A stretch of DNA of 64,000 nt from Epiperipatus broadwayi. Lineage: Eukaryota; Onychophora; Udeonychophora; Euonychophora; Peripatidae. The stretch is taken from positions 122,001 to 186,000 of the forward strand of contig JAQFVV010000566.1 of NCBI GenBank assembly GCA_028023455.1. The letters are read 5' to 3'. Positions within the stretch are counted from its first letter, which is position 1. Each line of letters begins with the position of its first letter. The translations under genes were made by a program, and so were the position numbers. Below the pieces are notes generated by a model. The model was not told the origin of the DNA, did no database searches, and was given only the letters and a program-made list of their open reading frames with translations. This document shows positions 24,051 to 34,744 of the stretch, piece by piece.

Positions 24051-25325
24051 CACCTGGGTTGTTTTATGCGGTAGATAGGTTCCTCAGAAAATGCGCACAA
24101 AAGAAATTGCACAAAAATAGACTTAACTTACCTTGAAAAATGGGGGATACGTACTGTAATTTTCCAAAAATTGCATAAAAGCAAAGCAACAAAGTAAAAT
24201 TACTTTAAAATTTGCATTAAAAAAAAACAAAAAAATAAAATATGACTAATAAAAAATTTCATATTTGAAAAAAATTGATAGAAGACAAACTTTTTTTACT
24301 TTTTTTATTAACTACAGTATTTAATTTTATTCAAAACAATATATTTTTATGTGTAATTTACATTTTTTTCATACATGTATGGTATTTTAATTATTATCGC
24401 TATTTGAGACATCAGAATCATCACAAGAGGAAATACAATTAGCACCAACTTCTTTTTTTTAATTGGTCTTATAGTAAAATGTTTTCTAATCGCTGTTGAT
24501 CCTTCCCATTTCACTAAGCGATCAAAAATTGAAATTTTTGTTTCCAAAGAAATTCATTTTCTTGCGTGTGTTTTTCCCTCTCCATTAGGGTAAATAAAAA
24601 TAAGAACTTAGACTTATGATAATAAAACGACATTGACTCACCCTGTTGGGCAAAATTTAATTAAAACTAACAATTAAAAATAAAATTCTTATTTTTTTTT
24701 TAATTTTCAATTCCGTTTAAAAATCAAATTTCATCGTTTCAGATCACGTTACGTAATTTTTAAATTGTTAATTACAATTAAAAATCAGATTTTAATTGTC
24801 AAATTTAATTGTGCCCACCACTGTTACTCACCTTTTAAAAATAAACTTGCGGATACTAAATGATTAATTGATTACTTACTCTTTTTTTAAAAGCAAAAAT
24901 AGAACGTGATTTAAAATGCAAAAATGACAACATACATAGTATAGACATCTATAACGTTTGAACAGATTTACATTATAATCTTGTAAAATTTAATGTGTGT
25001 ATATAAAATGGGGAAATCCTGACTTTAAGTGAATTATGAACTTCTTTATTGCATAAAATCTATTACAGTACTATTACAAAGCACTGAAATTATTGAAATT
25101 ATTAGATGGAAGTCGAACTCCGATAATGCGCTATTACTTTAAATATGACATGAGTGCACGAAATTTATAATATTTAAAGTAATAGCGCATTATCAGAGCT
25201 CAACTTCTGATCTAATAATTTTTATCGCATAAAAGAAAACCGCATACAAAGATATTAAGAAGAAACATGAATCGCATAACATCAAAATTGTATTAAATAA
25301 ATCTGCATAAAATGAGACCCGGGTG
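24051..25325. mobile_element. Non-autonomous Tc1/mariner/pogo-type element, TA target duplication
   Basis: The ends are CACCTGGGTTGTTTTATGCG and the complement of CATAAAATGAGACCCGGGTG, about 22 bp with a few mismatches, flanked by TA on both sides (24049-24050 and 25326-25327). A TA duplication is the hallmark of the Tc1/mariner superfamily. The interior has phrases such as AAATGCGCAC and ATTGCATAAAAGCAAAG of the kind seen in pogo/Tigger ends. A minus-strand frame at 24347-24547 (WEGSTAIRKHFTI) might be a transposase scrap, but it is too short to assign. Confidence 0.75.
25088..25222. repeat. Perfect-looking hairpin, about 50-bp arms
   Basis: TATTTAAAGTAATAGCGCAT on the right is the complement of ATGCGCTATTACTTTAAATA on the left. 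The pairing continues outward through GAAGTCGAACTCCGATA / TATCAGAGCTCAACTTC with a few mismatches; the loop is about 30 bases. It is nested within the 24.1-kb element. Confidence 0.85.
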
Positions 25326-25611
25326 TATTTGGTATTTATTTTTTATAACAATTGATTCTTGGACAGATATAACTTCAAGAAAGACTTGTCACTACAATAA
25401 GCATTCAAATTTTCGAAGGTGTAAGTGTTCTGCGATCTACTTCAAATTTCACAGTCAGTCACATTGTTTTTAAATTCTCTATGCCTCTCTGCATGTGTGT
25501 ATTAATATTATGTCTCTATCATTATATTTTGTCAAAAGTTTTTTATACATCTTGTAAAAAGTATGAAACTACTGTTCTAATAAATACATTTGATTATTGT
25601 CTGTTTTATAT

Positions 25612-25720
25612 ATTCATCATCATCATCAACCATTATCAATCCACTGCAGAATGAAGGTCTCTTTAAGTTCAATTGGCTTAATCTGTTTTATCTGAATTCA
25701 CATATTTCTTTCCTTTTTCT
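25612..25720 (-). pseudogene. RTE LINE extreme 3' end, antisense
   Basis: The CATCATCATCATCAACC start, then ATTATCAATCCACTGCA, is the complement of the 3' end seen at 27070-27122. Similarity fades within about 110 bases. It is a heavily 5'-truncated insertion. Confidence 0.8.
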
Positions 25721-26074
25721 TTGATGCATTAGGTTATTATTACCTTGTTATTAGGTAAGGAAAAACAGTTCTTGATCTAATAGCATTATTTTTCATAAAT
25801 TATTATAATATTTATTGTTTGAATTGTGTAAATAATGGATTGAAACGTAATAGTTGAATGATTTATTGCTCGGCAGTTTGTATTAAAGTTCGAGCACTGA
25901 AAGTGATGGCGATGCATAATCCACAGACATTGAGCTCTAGAGTCAATCATGCTTCCACTGTTGAGCCATGCACATCGATTAACGGAATCTGTACTTTTTC
26001 ACAAATATTTTACTGCACCCTAATATTGTGTATATTATTTTAACTTATATGTGATTATATATAAACATTTCTAT

Positions 26075-27122
26075 AAATATTTCTTCAGTGATTAAAGCAT
26101 TGGATCATCAAGGTATAGATCCAGGATATTGTCATATTTTGAAAACTATTTATAAAAATGCAACAGCAACAATTAGATTACATAATGATACTGGGAAAGT
26201 CAACATTGAAAAAGGTGTAAGGCAAGGTGACTCCATATCTCCAAGACTCTTTACAACAGTGCTGCAAGAAGTATTTTGTGAATTAAAATGGGAAACTAAA
26301 GGAGTGAAAATAAATGGAGATTATTTAAGTCATTTAGATTTCGCAGATGATGTAGTTGTTTTTGCTAATAATGCTTCAGAGCTGCAGGATATGTTGCAGG
26401 AATTATCAGATGAAAGTAGGAAAGTAGGACTAAAGATAAATGTTAAAAAGACTAAAGTAATGTTTAATCGATTTGCTCAAAATATGAAAATAAAGATTGA
26501 TTATGATGAATTAGAAGAAGTTAACAGTTACAAATACCTTGGTCAGATTATTAATACAGATGGAAACATAATGGAAGAAATTAATCATAGAATTAAACTT
26601 TGTTGGAGTGCTTTTGGTAGAAATAACTTGATACTAAAAGGAAATATGCCTATGTGTTTGAAAAGGAAGGTTTTTAACAATTGTGTTTTACCAGTTCTTA
26701 CTTATGGATCTGAGACTTGGACACTTAATAGAAGAGCAATACAAAGACTTCAGACCACTCAAAGAAGTATGGAGAGATGTATGTTGGGAGTAACAAGAAG
26801 AGATCGAAAACGCAATGTATGGGTAAGAGAACAAACAGGTATTACTGACCTCATTGAAAAAATTAAAAGATTGAAGTGGAGTTGGGCTGGACATATTGCT
26901 AGAAGAGATGATAATAGATGGACAATTGAAATTTTAAACTGGATTCCAAGAGATTGTAAAAGACCCAGAAAGAGACCACATGTGAGATGGAAGGATGAAA
27001 TAAGAAAGTGTGCAGGGGTGATGTGGAGAAGAGAAGCTAAAGATCGGAGAAGATGGATTAAACTTGGAGAGACCTTCATCCTGCAGTGGATTGATAATGG
27101 TTGATGATGATGATGATGATGA
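26075..27122 (+). mobile_element. RTE-type LINE, 5'-truncated, with open reverse-transcriptase C-terminus
   Basis: A frame is open from about 26075 to 27104 (338 residues counted from the internal Met at 26088). It carries reverse-transcriptase blocks GVRQGDSISPRLF (template grip) and HLDFADDVVVFA, where FADD is the catalytic F/YxDD motif. Then come KINVKKTKVM, YKYLGQI, the thumb region, and the RTE C-terminal tract SETWTLNRRAIQRLQT ... LKWSWAGHIARR ... ILQWIDNG. The stop TGA leads straight into (GATGAT)n at 27103-27122, a short-repeat 3' end as RTE elements have. The N-terminal endonuclease and the first reverse-transcriptase blocks are missing. The lack of stops suggests recent insertion. 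It is related to all other LINE pieces in the window. Confidence 0.92.
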
Positions 27123-27299
27123 TATATATATTAAAATGATTAGGTGTTCTAATCTCAAACTATATATATATTTTAATATTCTGAGTTGTAGAAAGCTATC
27201 ATCTCAATAGAAATTAAATATGTTATTTTTATTAGTGAAAATGCAAACACATCTTTCATGTATGAAAATCTTTATTTTAATCTATATATTAAGTAAGGT

Positions 27300-27569
27300 C
27301 TTTTAATTTTTCCGTGAGATCAGTAACACCTGTTTGTTCTCTTAATCATATTGCTAGAAGAGATTATAATAGTTGGGCAATTGAAATCATGAAATGGATT
27401 CCAAGAGATTATAAAAGACCCAGAAAGAGACCACATGTGAGATGGATGGATAAAATAAGAAAGTGTACAGGGATGATGTGGAGAAGAGAAGCTAAAGATC
27501 AGAGAAGATGGATTGAACTTGGAGATACATTCATCCTGCAGTGGATTGATAATGGTTGATGATGATGAC
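27300..27569 (+). mobile_element. RTE LINE insertion with 5' inversion (twin priming), 10-bp target duplication
   Basis: TAAGTAAGGT is repeated exactly at 27290-27299 and 27570-27579. Bases about 27300-27346 match the LINE in reverse orientation (complement of AAGAGAACAAACAGGTATTA and onward). From about 27347 (ATATTGCTAGAAGAGAT) the LINE runs forward to its GATGATGATGA tail. About 20 bases of LINE sequence between the two segments are missing. This inverted-5'-end layout, with a target duplication outside, is the classic product of twin-primed reverse transcription. Confidence 0.9.
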
Positions 27570-28872
27570 TAAGTAAGGTTCCAGTTGCCCACCAAAGTTT
27601 CTATTACAATGAAGTTGCAAACTATTCTGTAAATATACACAACTTTAGTTATATGCTACCCAAAAAAAATCGTAAACAAACAAAAAAAAATTAAAATTTC
27701 TAATAAATAAATTTACAATATGCTCACAGTCATTTTTTTTTTTTTTATCTCAAAGTGCCATACCCGATCACGTTATTAGTCAAATTTCTTTGGTTTATAT
27801 TGAAAGCACATACATTTTATTCCTCTTTTATTATCCTTTCCATATTTGATATGCAGCATTTTGCTTAACAAAATGTTTTCTAAGTCTAATGCTAAAGGTC
27901 TTACAAAATTTAAGAACATTCTTAAAGTTGAAAACAATTAGAAGGATCATAGTTTTTGATAATAAGATCACTATTACCTTTCTATAAGACTAAAAAAAGA
28001 GTAAAAAATTTAATATTACCTAGAGCATAATTAATTGTGTTAAGAGTCTGACATTCCTCTGTTCATCTTTTATAAATTAATGAAAATTAAATATTCAGTT
28101 AATAAGATAAGATTTATAACTGCACCTGTTTTATTTAATATATTGTATATATTAATACTTCCTTGATATGTTTAAGAACTTTTATATGAGAAGGATGGGA
28201 AACAAAACTAAAAAATAGAATGTTGGTTGATGGCAGCATTGTTCATATAAATTAATAGGATGAGTACAAACAGTTAAAACCAAAATATGATACTGTGAGG
28301 GGTTTTTTCATTATTTTTGCCATGTGAATGAATGATTGAACACACACGCAGTATAATATATGAATGTGTGCCCTCTCAATTTATTATTAGTAGCTATTAT
28401 TATATTTAAAAAATTGTTTATATTATAATCTTAATTTATATATGCATATTATATATTATAAAAAAGAATCTATTTTATATGTATGCATGTTGAAAAAAAC
28501 GATATGCTTGCATTTCAGTAAACAATATCAAGTTTATCAACAAAATAGGAGCTATTACAGGTGATGTACTGTGTATCAAGGGAAGTCTGGAACAAAGTAT
28601 AGTGGATATTACAGGTGCATTATACAGCTTTACCATAACAGAGTAATAGAAATTATATTACTACAAGTGAAAAATCTGAATATTTGAAATGAAAACTGGC
28701 ATTAAACAATGATATGTACTTGCTCCAACATGATTTTCAATTTTTATGACTTTTGTGTTTGGAACTGTGTATAGATAGCTTAGTGAATCAGTGATCAAGA
28801 TGTAATACAGATTTGATGCTGGGATTCTTCATTTGAATCAATTAAAAATAATAACTTCATCTTCTAAAATCT

Positions 28873-28928
28873 GGATTTATAGTATGCTAATGGTTGTATT
28901 GGATTTATAGTATGCTAATGGTTGTATT
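28873..28928 (+). repeat. 28-bp tandem duplication
   Basis: GGATTTATAGTATGCTAATG plus GTTGTATT is repeated twice without mismatch. Confidence 0.95.
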
Positions 28929-30408
28929 AATCTTTCTAGTTCGAAAGGCAATCTTCAGATTGTTGTTAATATTTTGAATGTGACATGTGAACTGAATAAT
29001 TATAACGAGACTTCGTAGAATGATGTTTTTGGTAAACTTGAGCATTGTTTTCGTGGAAGAAATATATTTTATTTACATTATCTCAAATATATTCTAAAGT
29101 GGTGGAATGTTAATTGTCTCCATTGGAAGATATAGCTGAGAATAAAATATATTGAAGAGATACAATAAGACAATATGTTTGCAGCAAGAAAATTTTTCTG
29201 CCAAAGAAATTAAAATACATCATTGTAAAGTGTCAAATAAACAGGAGAATGGACTAGCATGTTTTATATGTGGATATATTTGTGCCTTACAGATTTGTTT
29301 GTATAATCACCATGAAATTCATCTGTAGTATATTAACTGTTTTTGTTTTTTTTATCTTTCCTTGTTTTTTCTCTTGGAATTGGAATGATATTATTTTTTT
29401 TCAAGTTGCTAATGATGATGATGGCAATCATAGGTCCAAAATGTGACTGTATATTTTACCCATGATGAAACCTGGATCAAAAGGCAATGTTACACCACAA
29501 ATATGAGTATATATATATATATATAAACAATCAACCATTAAACCTTTCTCTTATTAGAGTTCTAAAAAATACTAATTTATCATTCATTTGACTAATCTAG
29601 TATAGTTGTTTACTTTCTGACTAAGAATATCCATTTCTAAACAAATAATTTGCATTGTAGTAATTGCTGTATTTGTAAGATACATTTGAAATTGGATGGA
29701 ATAAGCTTTCTATATATATATGAGTATTTCAAAGTAAATCTATGATTGGCCTATTATTAGTAGGTAAATATTTGTCTGGTTATACTTAGTTGTAAAGTAA
29801 AGGTTTAAGTTAGTTTGAATTGATCAGGTGACTTTTGAAATACTGACTGTAAAACAAAAAATGTAATTCTAATATTCACTACTGTGGAAAAAGTATCATA
29901 TTCTTACACAAACTGAACTCCTATTTCTTTCAACCTTAACATTACTAGAAAGTAATAAAGTTCTTTTGGATTAAATTTTCAAATAATGGATATGAAAGAT
30001 TACTACATTAATCATTACATTATAAGGCAATTATAGATGTATAGCTTTTTTTTTAAATAACAAAAAGATTTTAAGTCCATAACCCTGAAAGATCATTAAA
30101 ATTCATAATTCTAAACACAAGATACTAAATTGTAATGAGGGCACAATTTTTGCTGACGGTAATAAAATAGATAGCTAGCTTGGTACCAAATTACCTCAAT
30201 CGCTGAACATAAGACAGAGCCAAAGACACCAAAATGTATGGGTGATGAATTGAGTTCAGACCCATATGACTATATAAGCTATTGAGCTTAGATTGAAAAT
30301 ATTATTGTGTTTTCAATTTCATTCTCATAGTTTTGTAGTAAAGTAGAGTTAAAAGGTGGCTGCTGGAGGGTTGCATTAGATCCTAAGATCTAGGTGCAGT
30401 GCTCTCAG

Positions 30409-30467
30409 ATCCAAGGCTCCTCACTGATGATGGCCACAAGCCAGAAACTAGTCTGGGGATATTGGAT
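30409..30467 (+). ncRNA. Type-I hammerhead self-cleaving ribozyme, all core bases present
   Basis: In order: outer stem I ATCCAA (30409-30414), internal loop GGC, inner stem I TCCTCA (30418-30423), core CTGATGA (30424-30430), stem II TGGC-CACAA-GCCA, core GAAA (30444-30447), minimal stem III C-TA-G, then TC (30452-30453), inner stem I TGGGGA (30454-30459), loop TA, and outer stem I TTGGAT (30462-30467). All stems pair (one G-U), and every conserved core base is present. Cleavage is predicted after C30453. The very short stem III is characteristic of animal retrozyme, Penelope-element and newt-satellite hammerheads, which act best as dimers. It lies sense within a dystrobrevin intron. Confidence 0.88.
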
Positions 30468-31030
30468 GAGTAGGCACTAGATAGGGATTTTATGCACAAG
30501 CCTCTGGCATCCATTGATTACTCTGTTTGGCACAGGGTGGCACTCCTGTATGGAGAGTTTTGCCTTTGTTTAAGAACATCTTTCCTTGTATTAGATAATT
30601 CTTGATTTCTGACTTTTTTTTACCATATCTGTTTATGGAAATTATCTATTGTTATTTACAAATATTACTTCATTGATTATTAATTTTCAGAAATAAGACA
30701 AATATGATCCAAAATATTCTATAATCATTATTATTGTAACAAATTGCGTATATCATTATCTTTGTTTTGGATTGTAGTAATATTATCAATAACACCTCTT
30801 CTTTACTTGCAAGAGCAATTATCTTTATATTTTTGCTATCTGCTATAAGCTTGAATAATCATCGGACACCAATTAATACTGAGCTATAAATTTTCCTTCT
30901 ATATATAGCTATGCAAGTGATTTAACATGGTTTGAAACCTTTGTTTTTTATAAATTTTAGATTATTAACCTGAAGTACCATGAGTAAAAGTTGGGTGCTA
31001 GATGGCATAAGTATATTAACTTCGGCTTTG

Positions 31031-31087
31031 AATTCTTGTCTTGATGAATACAAAAGCCAGAAACTGGCCAGTTTGGTTATGAGAATT
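31031..31087 (+). ncRNA. Degenerate hammerhead motif
   Basis: AATTCT/AGAATT outer stem, TTGATGA in place of CTGATGA, AAAAGCCAGAAACTGG intact, but GCC in place of GTC. Core changes predict no cleavage. It is recognisable as a relative of the 30409 copy. Confidence 0.6.
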
Positions 31088-31739
31088 TTTAGCACTATAT
31101 CATTTGGTATCCTGTGATTTCTCAAGCTTACATTGAATGGCTCTAAAACAAGGTGAAGATAACTTAGTCTTGAAACAGTATTATGAAATAGGAGTCAAAA
31201 ACTTCCCTCTTTCTTTTAAAGTGTTTACGGAAATTTCTAAACAATTGACATATAATATAGCTTATACACAATGTAATTAATTCAAATATATCCATTGTTA
31301 GGTTAAAAAGCAGCTTTTTCCAAATACATGGGGGAAGAATGTAGATCTACTCCCTGAAGCATTTTGATATTTGAGAGCAAATACCCAGATATATTGTAAT
31401 GATTCGTAAAGCAATTGATTCAATTGAAACATATCATGGGGCACTGTTACAATTTTTTCAATGTCTTTGGAAAAGGATGCTAATATTAATAAAGTCACTG
31501 ATATATTTAAGTTAATTATGTGCCTTATTTGCACATGCATGCTTAAAAAAGTCTGAAGTTTGTGGTTGGGATCAAGTAGAAAATAGATATCTTTAATTTT
31601 TAAAACTAAAGTTAACATCAAAGTTATGAAATTAAATATCATGTTTAAGAGCTATGGTTATTGAAGATATTGAACTTTGTGCCATTTGAAACAATTTCAC
31701 ATATAATTTATTATAATTGATCTGTCATAAGCTTCTAAG

Positions 31740-32010
31740 AGCATTTGTTTTTATCTTACTCTATATAGGCATCTGCTGTAAGCTCGAGTTATCGTAGATA
31801 CCATATATGCCATCATTTCAGATTAGTTTTTGGCTTTTGGCTTCATCAGAGAAGATTAGAATTCAAAGTTAGATCTACTTTATTTATAATAACCTGAAAA
31901 TTAATACCTCTAAAGTTTCACATCCAGGTTAATTAGATTTATGACTACATAAATCTAATGCCAGATCAGTTTTTATATACTTTTGAGATTTCAATTTTGT
32001 AACAACTGGA
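31740..32010 (-). repeat. Degenerate hammerhead-bearing repeat, antisense
   Basis: On the minus strand CTGATGA (31843-31849) is followed by AGCCAAAAGCC, AAAA instead of GAAA, and CTAATCTG instead of CTAGTCTG. It is flanked by GAATTCTAATCTTCT, the same upstream phrase as in other copies. Inactive by core mutation. Confidence 0.55.
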
Positions 32011-32521
32011 GATGGGGGTTTAGACCACCATGTCATCTAATGCTCATTGATTACTCAAGTTTTCACTAGATGGCTTTAAAGTAGAATAAAGATAATTGAT
32101 CTTATAACAATAGTTTTTACTCTTAATAAGCATCGGAATTTTTATTATTTAAATATGCAGCATATAGCAATTCAGAATGTGTTTTTATGCTTATTTATAT
32201 TTCAAATAAAAGTTTATAATTAATTTGAACTGTAATCTATTTGTTAGTTTCTGGGATAATTTTTTGAGTGTCTTGCGCTGAATATACCAATCTAATGCAT
32301 CTTTTGGTTTTTCTCCATATAAGCAAGTTCATATTTTAAAGTATTTTTACATAATACAAATCTCTACTATACCAGTGCCTCCTATTTTAAGATTGGCGAA
32401 TCCGTAATTAAAATGTAATATAGATTAATAGACTGAGTTGCCTAATCATGTTTGTGCTAAAAGGACCAAGTAATATGACATATTATATAATGAGTGTTAA
32501 TAGCTCTTAACAAGCTGTTCT

Positions 32522-32579
32522 GAATATCACTCACTAATGACAGCCAACAGCTAGAAACTGGTCTGGGAGTGGGATATTC
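32522..32579 (+). ncRNA. Hammerhead motif, one core mutation
   Basis: GAATATC/GATATTC outer stem, CTAATGA in place of CTGATGA (G5 to A), stem II AGC-CAACA-GCT, GAAA, C-TG-G, TC. G5 is essential in known hammerheads, so this copy is predicted to be inactive or very slow. Confidence 0.75.
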
Positions 32580-32889
32580 GGAAAAGCTTGTTAAGAGTTA
32601 TATTATTGCTCATTATGTAATATTTGTAGTACAAGCTTATTAAATTAAGTCACATGATATATGGCTTGATTTCCTTGCATTATAGTTTGTTCTTGAGGCT
32701 TTGGTAATGTTATATTGGTAAAGCTGTTAATATAAGGTGTATCTGAACTTAGTTCAGTCCTATATGGCTATTTAAGTTAGATAGCTGGATTTGAAGACAT
32801 ATAGATGTCTAAAAATTTCAAATTTTCTACTTGAATAGTTAACTATTAGATGAATGCTGGATTTGAGCTGGTATTTTTAGATCTAATGT

Positions 32890-32952
32890 CTGAATATTCT
32901 AGTGCCTCACTGACGATAACCTCCAGCTAGAAACTGGTCTGGGGATATTCAG
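32890..32952 (+). ncRNA. Type-I hammerhead self-cleaving ribozyme, all core bases present
   Basis: Outer stem CTGAATAT (32890-32897)/ATATTCAG (32945-32952), inner stem CCTCA/TGGGG, core CTGACGA (32910-32916; position 7 is free to vary), stem II TAAC-CTCCA-GCTA with one A-C mismatch, GAAA (32930-32933), stem III C-TG-G, TC (32938-32939). Cleavage is predicted after C32939, only 218 bases upstream of the dystrobrevin exon at 33157 and on the same strand. The weakened stem II may lower activity. Confidence 0.82.
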
Positions 32953-33156
32953 AAAAGCTTGTTAATAGCTATTAACGCTCATTATATAACATTTGTAGTA
33001 CAAGCTTATTACATTGTCACATGATATATGACCAGATTTCCTTGCATCAAAAGTAATACGATGTTGGCATAATATATTTCTTCTTAAAATTAATGTTTTT
33101 TATGATTTTAATAAAAAAAAATTGTGAAGTTAATGTTAGATTCTTATTTATTTTAG

Positions 33157-33412
33157 AATCATCAAGCGTCCCCACGGTCTACACCTAACAGTAGTCCGCG
33201 GTCAGGAAGCACCAAGTCTCCTCCTATTCCACCTCCTCCAGTGGCCCGAAGCACCCCCACTACACCTGCAGATTCCTTATCAGGTGTAGGAGGGGATGTA
33301 AAGCAGGCCTTCTGTCAATCAGCAACAACGCGGAGTCTTCGCAATGACCTGCTGGTAGCTGCAGATTCAGTTACAAACGCCATGTCATCGTTAGTAAAAG
33401 AACTTAATTCAG
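33157..33412 (+). CDS. Dystrobrevin exon (linker plus conserved C-terminal block)
   Basis: It encodes [20 protein letters not shown], then a proline-rich [17 protein letters not shown], then [14 protein letters not shown] ... [20 protein letters not shown] and VKELNS. The block from DSL(S/T)GVGGDV to SLVKELNSE is a near-diagnostic signature of dystrobrevins downstream of the coiled coils. Acceptor TTTTAG (AG at 33155-33156), donor GTGAGT at 33413. It starts in phase 0, matching the exon at 21097-21298, and ends with one spare base that forms GAG (Glu) with the next exon, restoring the expected NSE. Confidence 0.94.
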
Positions 33413-33588
33413 GTGAGTTAGAAGAATTTTTATTATAATTTATTTTCTAAAATCTTTTAAAAAATAATTATATAAAACAAAATAAGTCAATTTATTTTTT
33501 AAGTTTCAAATAAATGTAAACTATAATTTTAATACAATTAAAAAAAAAAAGCCAGTAATTTTTAATTTAATGTGGTTATCTGCTACAG

Positions 33589-33648
33589 AGGATTCTGGCG
33601 ATGATGATGATGAAGATGGTGACCACAGAACTGCCCGTGATAGTCGAG
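33589..33648 (+). CDS. Dystrobrevin short acidic exon
   Basis: A 60-base exon encoding (E)DSGDDDDEDGDHRTARDSR. Acceptor TGCTACAG (AG at 33587-33588), donor GTGAGC at 33649. It enters and leaves with one spare base, so it can be skipped without changing frame, which makes it a natural cassette for alternative splicing. The acidic run follows the NSE of the previous exon, where other dystrobrevins also carry a variable segment. Confidence 0.88.
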
Positions 33649-34744
33649 GTGAGCTGGGTTCTTGCGTGCAAATTTCAGCCAAATTTAAATAACCCAATAA
33701 CATTATTAAATGCCTCTTAATTTTCTTTAACACTGGCTTATAATTACTTTTTTAAAAAAAAAACTTTGAATAGTTAAATGCAACAATCCCTTGATACAAA
33801 AAAATAAAATTGGTGCAAGAAATGAAATACAAATGTTCGTGTATTTTATTTTTTTCAAGTAATTTAAATACAAAAATATAAATTTTAAAAATTTACTTAG
33901 ACAAAAAGGGATTGGTGTTTCAAACTAAATAGAACTTCCTATTTAAAACCGCTGTAAAAGCTCATATGTAATGCATGCATATTAACATAACGCTTATCTG
34001 CCAATAATATCTTAAATATATGCTTTTGTAGATATTAATTTGTATTTTGCTTTAATATAAATATATATTAGTAAATGGGAATAATGGTATATTCAATTTT
34101 GTTGTGTTTTTGGGTTTTTTTTTGCATGTAAATAAAGTTTCTTTGAATAACATTTTGCTGCCTTCTCCATAATACAGCATTAAGTAGAGCGTCATTTGGG
34201 TTTTCCTTTTTAAATTATATTTTTTATGTATTACATAATAAATAAATGAAAATATGATATTTTATATTTATATAATCTTATCAACATGCAGAATGTAATG
34301 ATCTTTTTTTATTTTATTATTTGTTGATAATTTACATTTGTACATATATACTTTTTTTCATAACCATACATGTAACATATAATAACCCATGCATATTAAT
34401 GAACTATATTAATTAGCAATGCTCAAATATGAACAAGTATATACACAGCTATTTGTAGACATTCAGAATATTGTGGAGATCTATGCACTACACATTTTTT
34501 CTGTTCATATTTAAATGACCAATTATTAGTTAGTCGCATTTGTGATTTGTACATTTTCATATTGTTTTTTTTTTCATCAGTGATTTGATAATAGAAGCTT
34601 TTATATCTAAAATAATAATTGTTTCTGAATAATCAAATTAAATATTTTTATAAATTAAAAACGTGATAAACAGAAGAGTGTTTTCTAGAAAATTGTACTC
34701 CATAATTTACAAATGCACTTTGCTTCTTTACTGGGTCTACAATA

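Larger units (their letters stand above)
30230..31140. repeat. Hammerhead-bearing repeat region 1
   Basis: It includes the intact motif at 30409-30467 and a mutated one at 31031-31087. The sequence upstream of the first (TTGAGTTCAGACCCATATGA, about 30250) parallels that upstream of the 32890 copy (TTAGTTCAGTCCTATATGGC, about 32750). These are diverged members of one repeat of roughly 350-380 bp. Confidence 0.65.
32480..33045 (+). repeat. Tandem pair of hammerhead-bearing monomers, 376-bp period
   Basis: The predicted cleavage positions 32563 and 32939 are 376 bases apart. The sequence after each is alike (GATATTCGGAAAAGCTTGTT versus GATATTCAGAAAAGCTTGTT). Similarity continues through TTTGTAGTACAAGCTTATTA and CACATGATATATG to TTTCCTTGCAT. 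A tandem arrangement of a short monomer with a hammerhead in each is the defining layout of retrozymes and of hammerhead satellites. Confidence 0.82.
21299..33156 (+). other. Dystrobrevin intron, about 11.9 kb
   Basis: It begins GTAGGA and ends in a T-rich tract plus TTTTAG. It contains TIR elements at 22.3 and 24.1 kb, RTE LINE pieces at 25.6-27.6 kb and hammerhead-ribozyme repeats at 30.4-33.0 kb. The stretches 27580-30200 and 33050-33150 show nothing else recognisable, apart from a 28-bp tandem duplication at 28873. Confidence 0.85.

Noticed and set aside
26759-27158. Minus-strand open frames opposite the RTE reverse transcriptase
   Set aside because: Shadow frames of the real LINE coding strand. 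The same shadow appears opposite other LINE copies.
31298-31642. 114-codon minus-strand open frame in the intron
   Set aside because: No recognisable domain, composition like random AT-rich DNA, and it sits among degenerate repeats.
33521-33733. Minus-strand Ser-rich open frame
   Set aside because: It is opposite the GAT-rich acidic exon of dystrobrevin; the serine run is the complement of the Asp/Glu codons.
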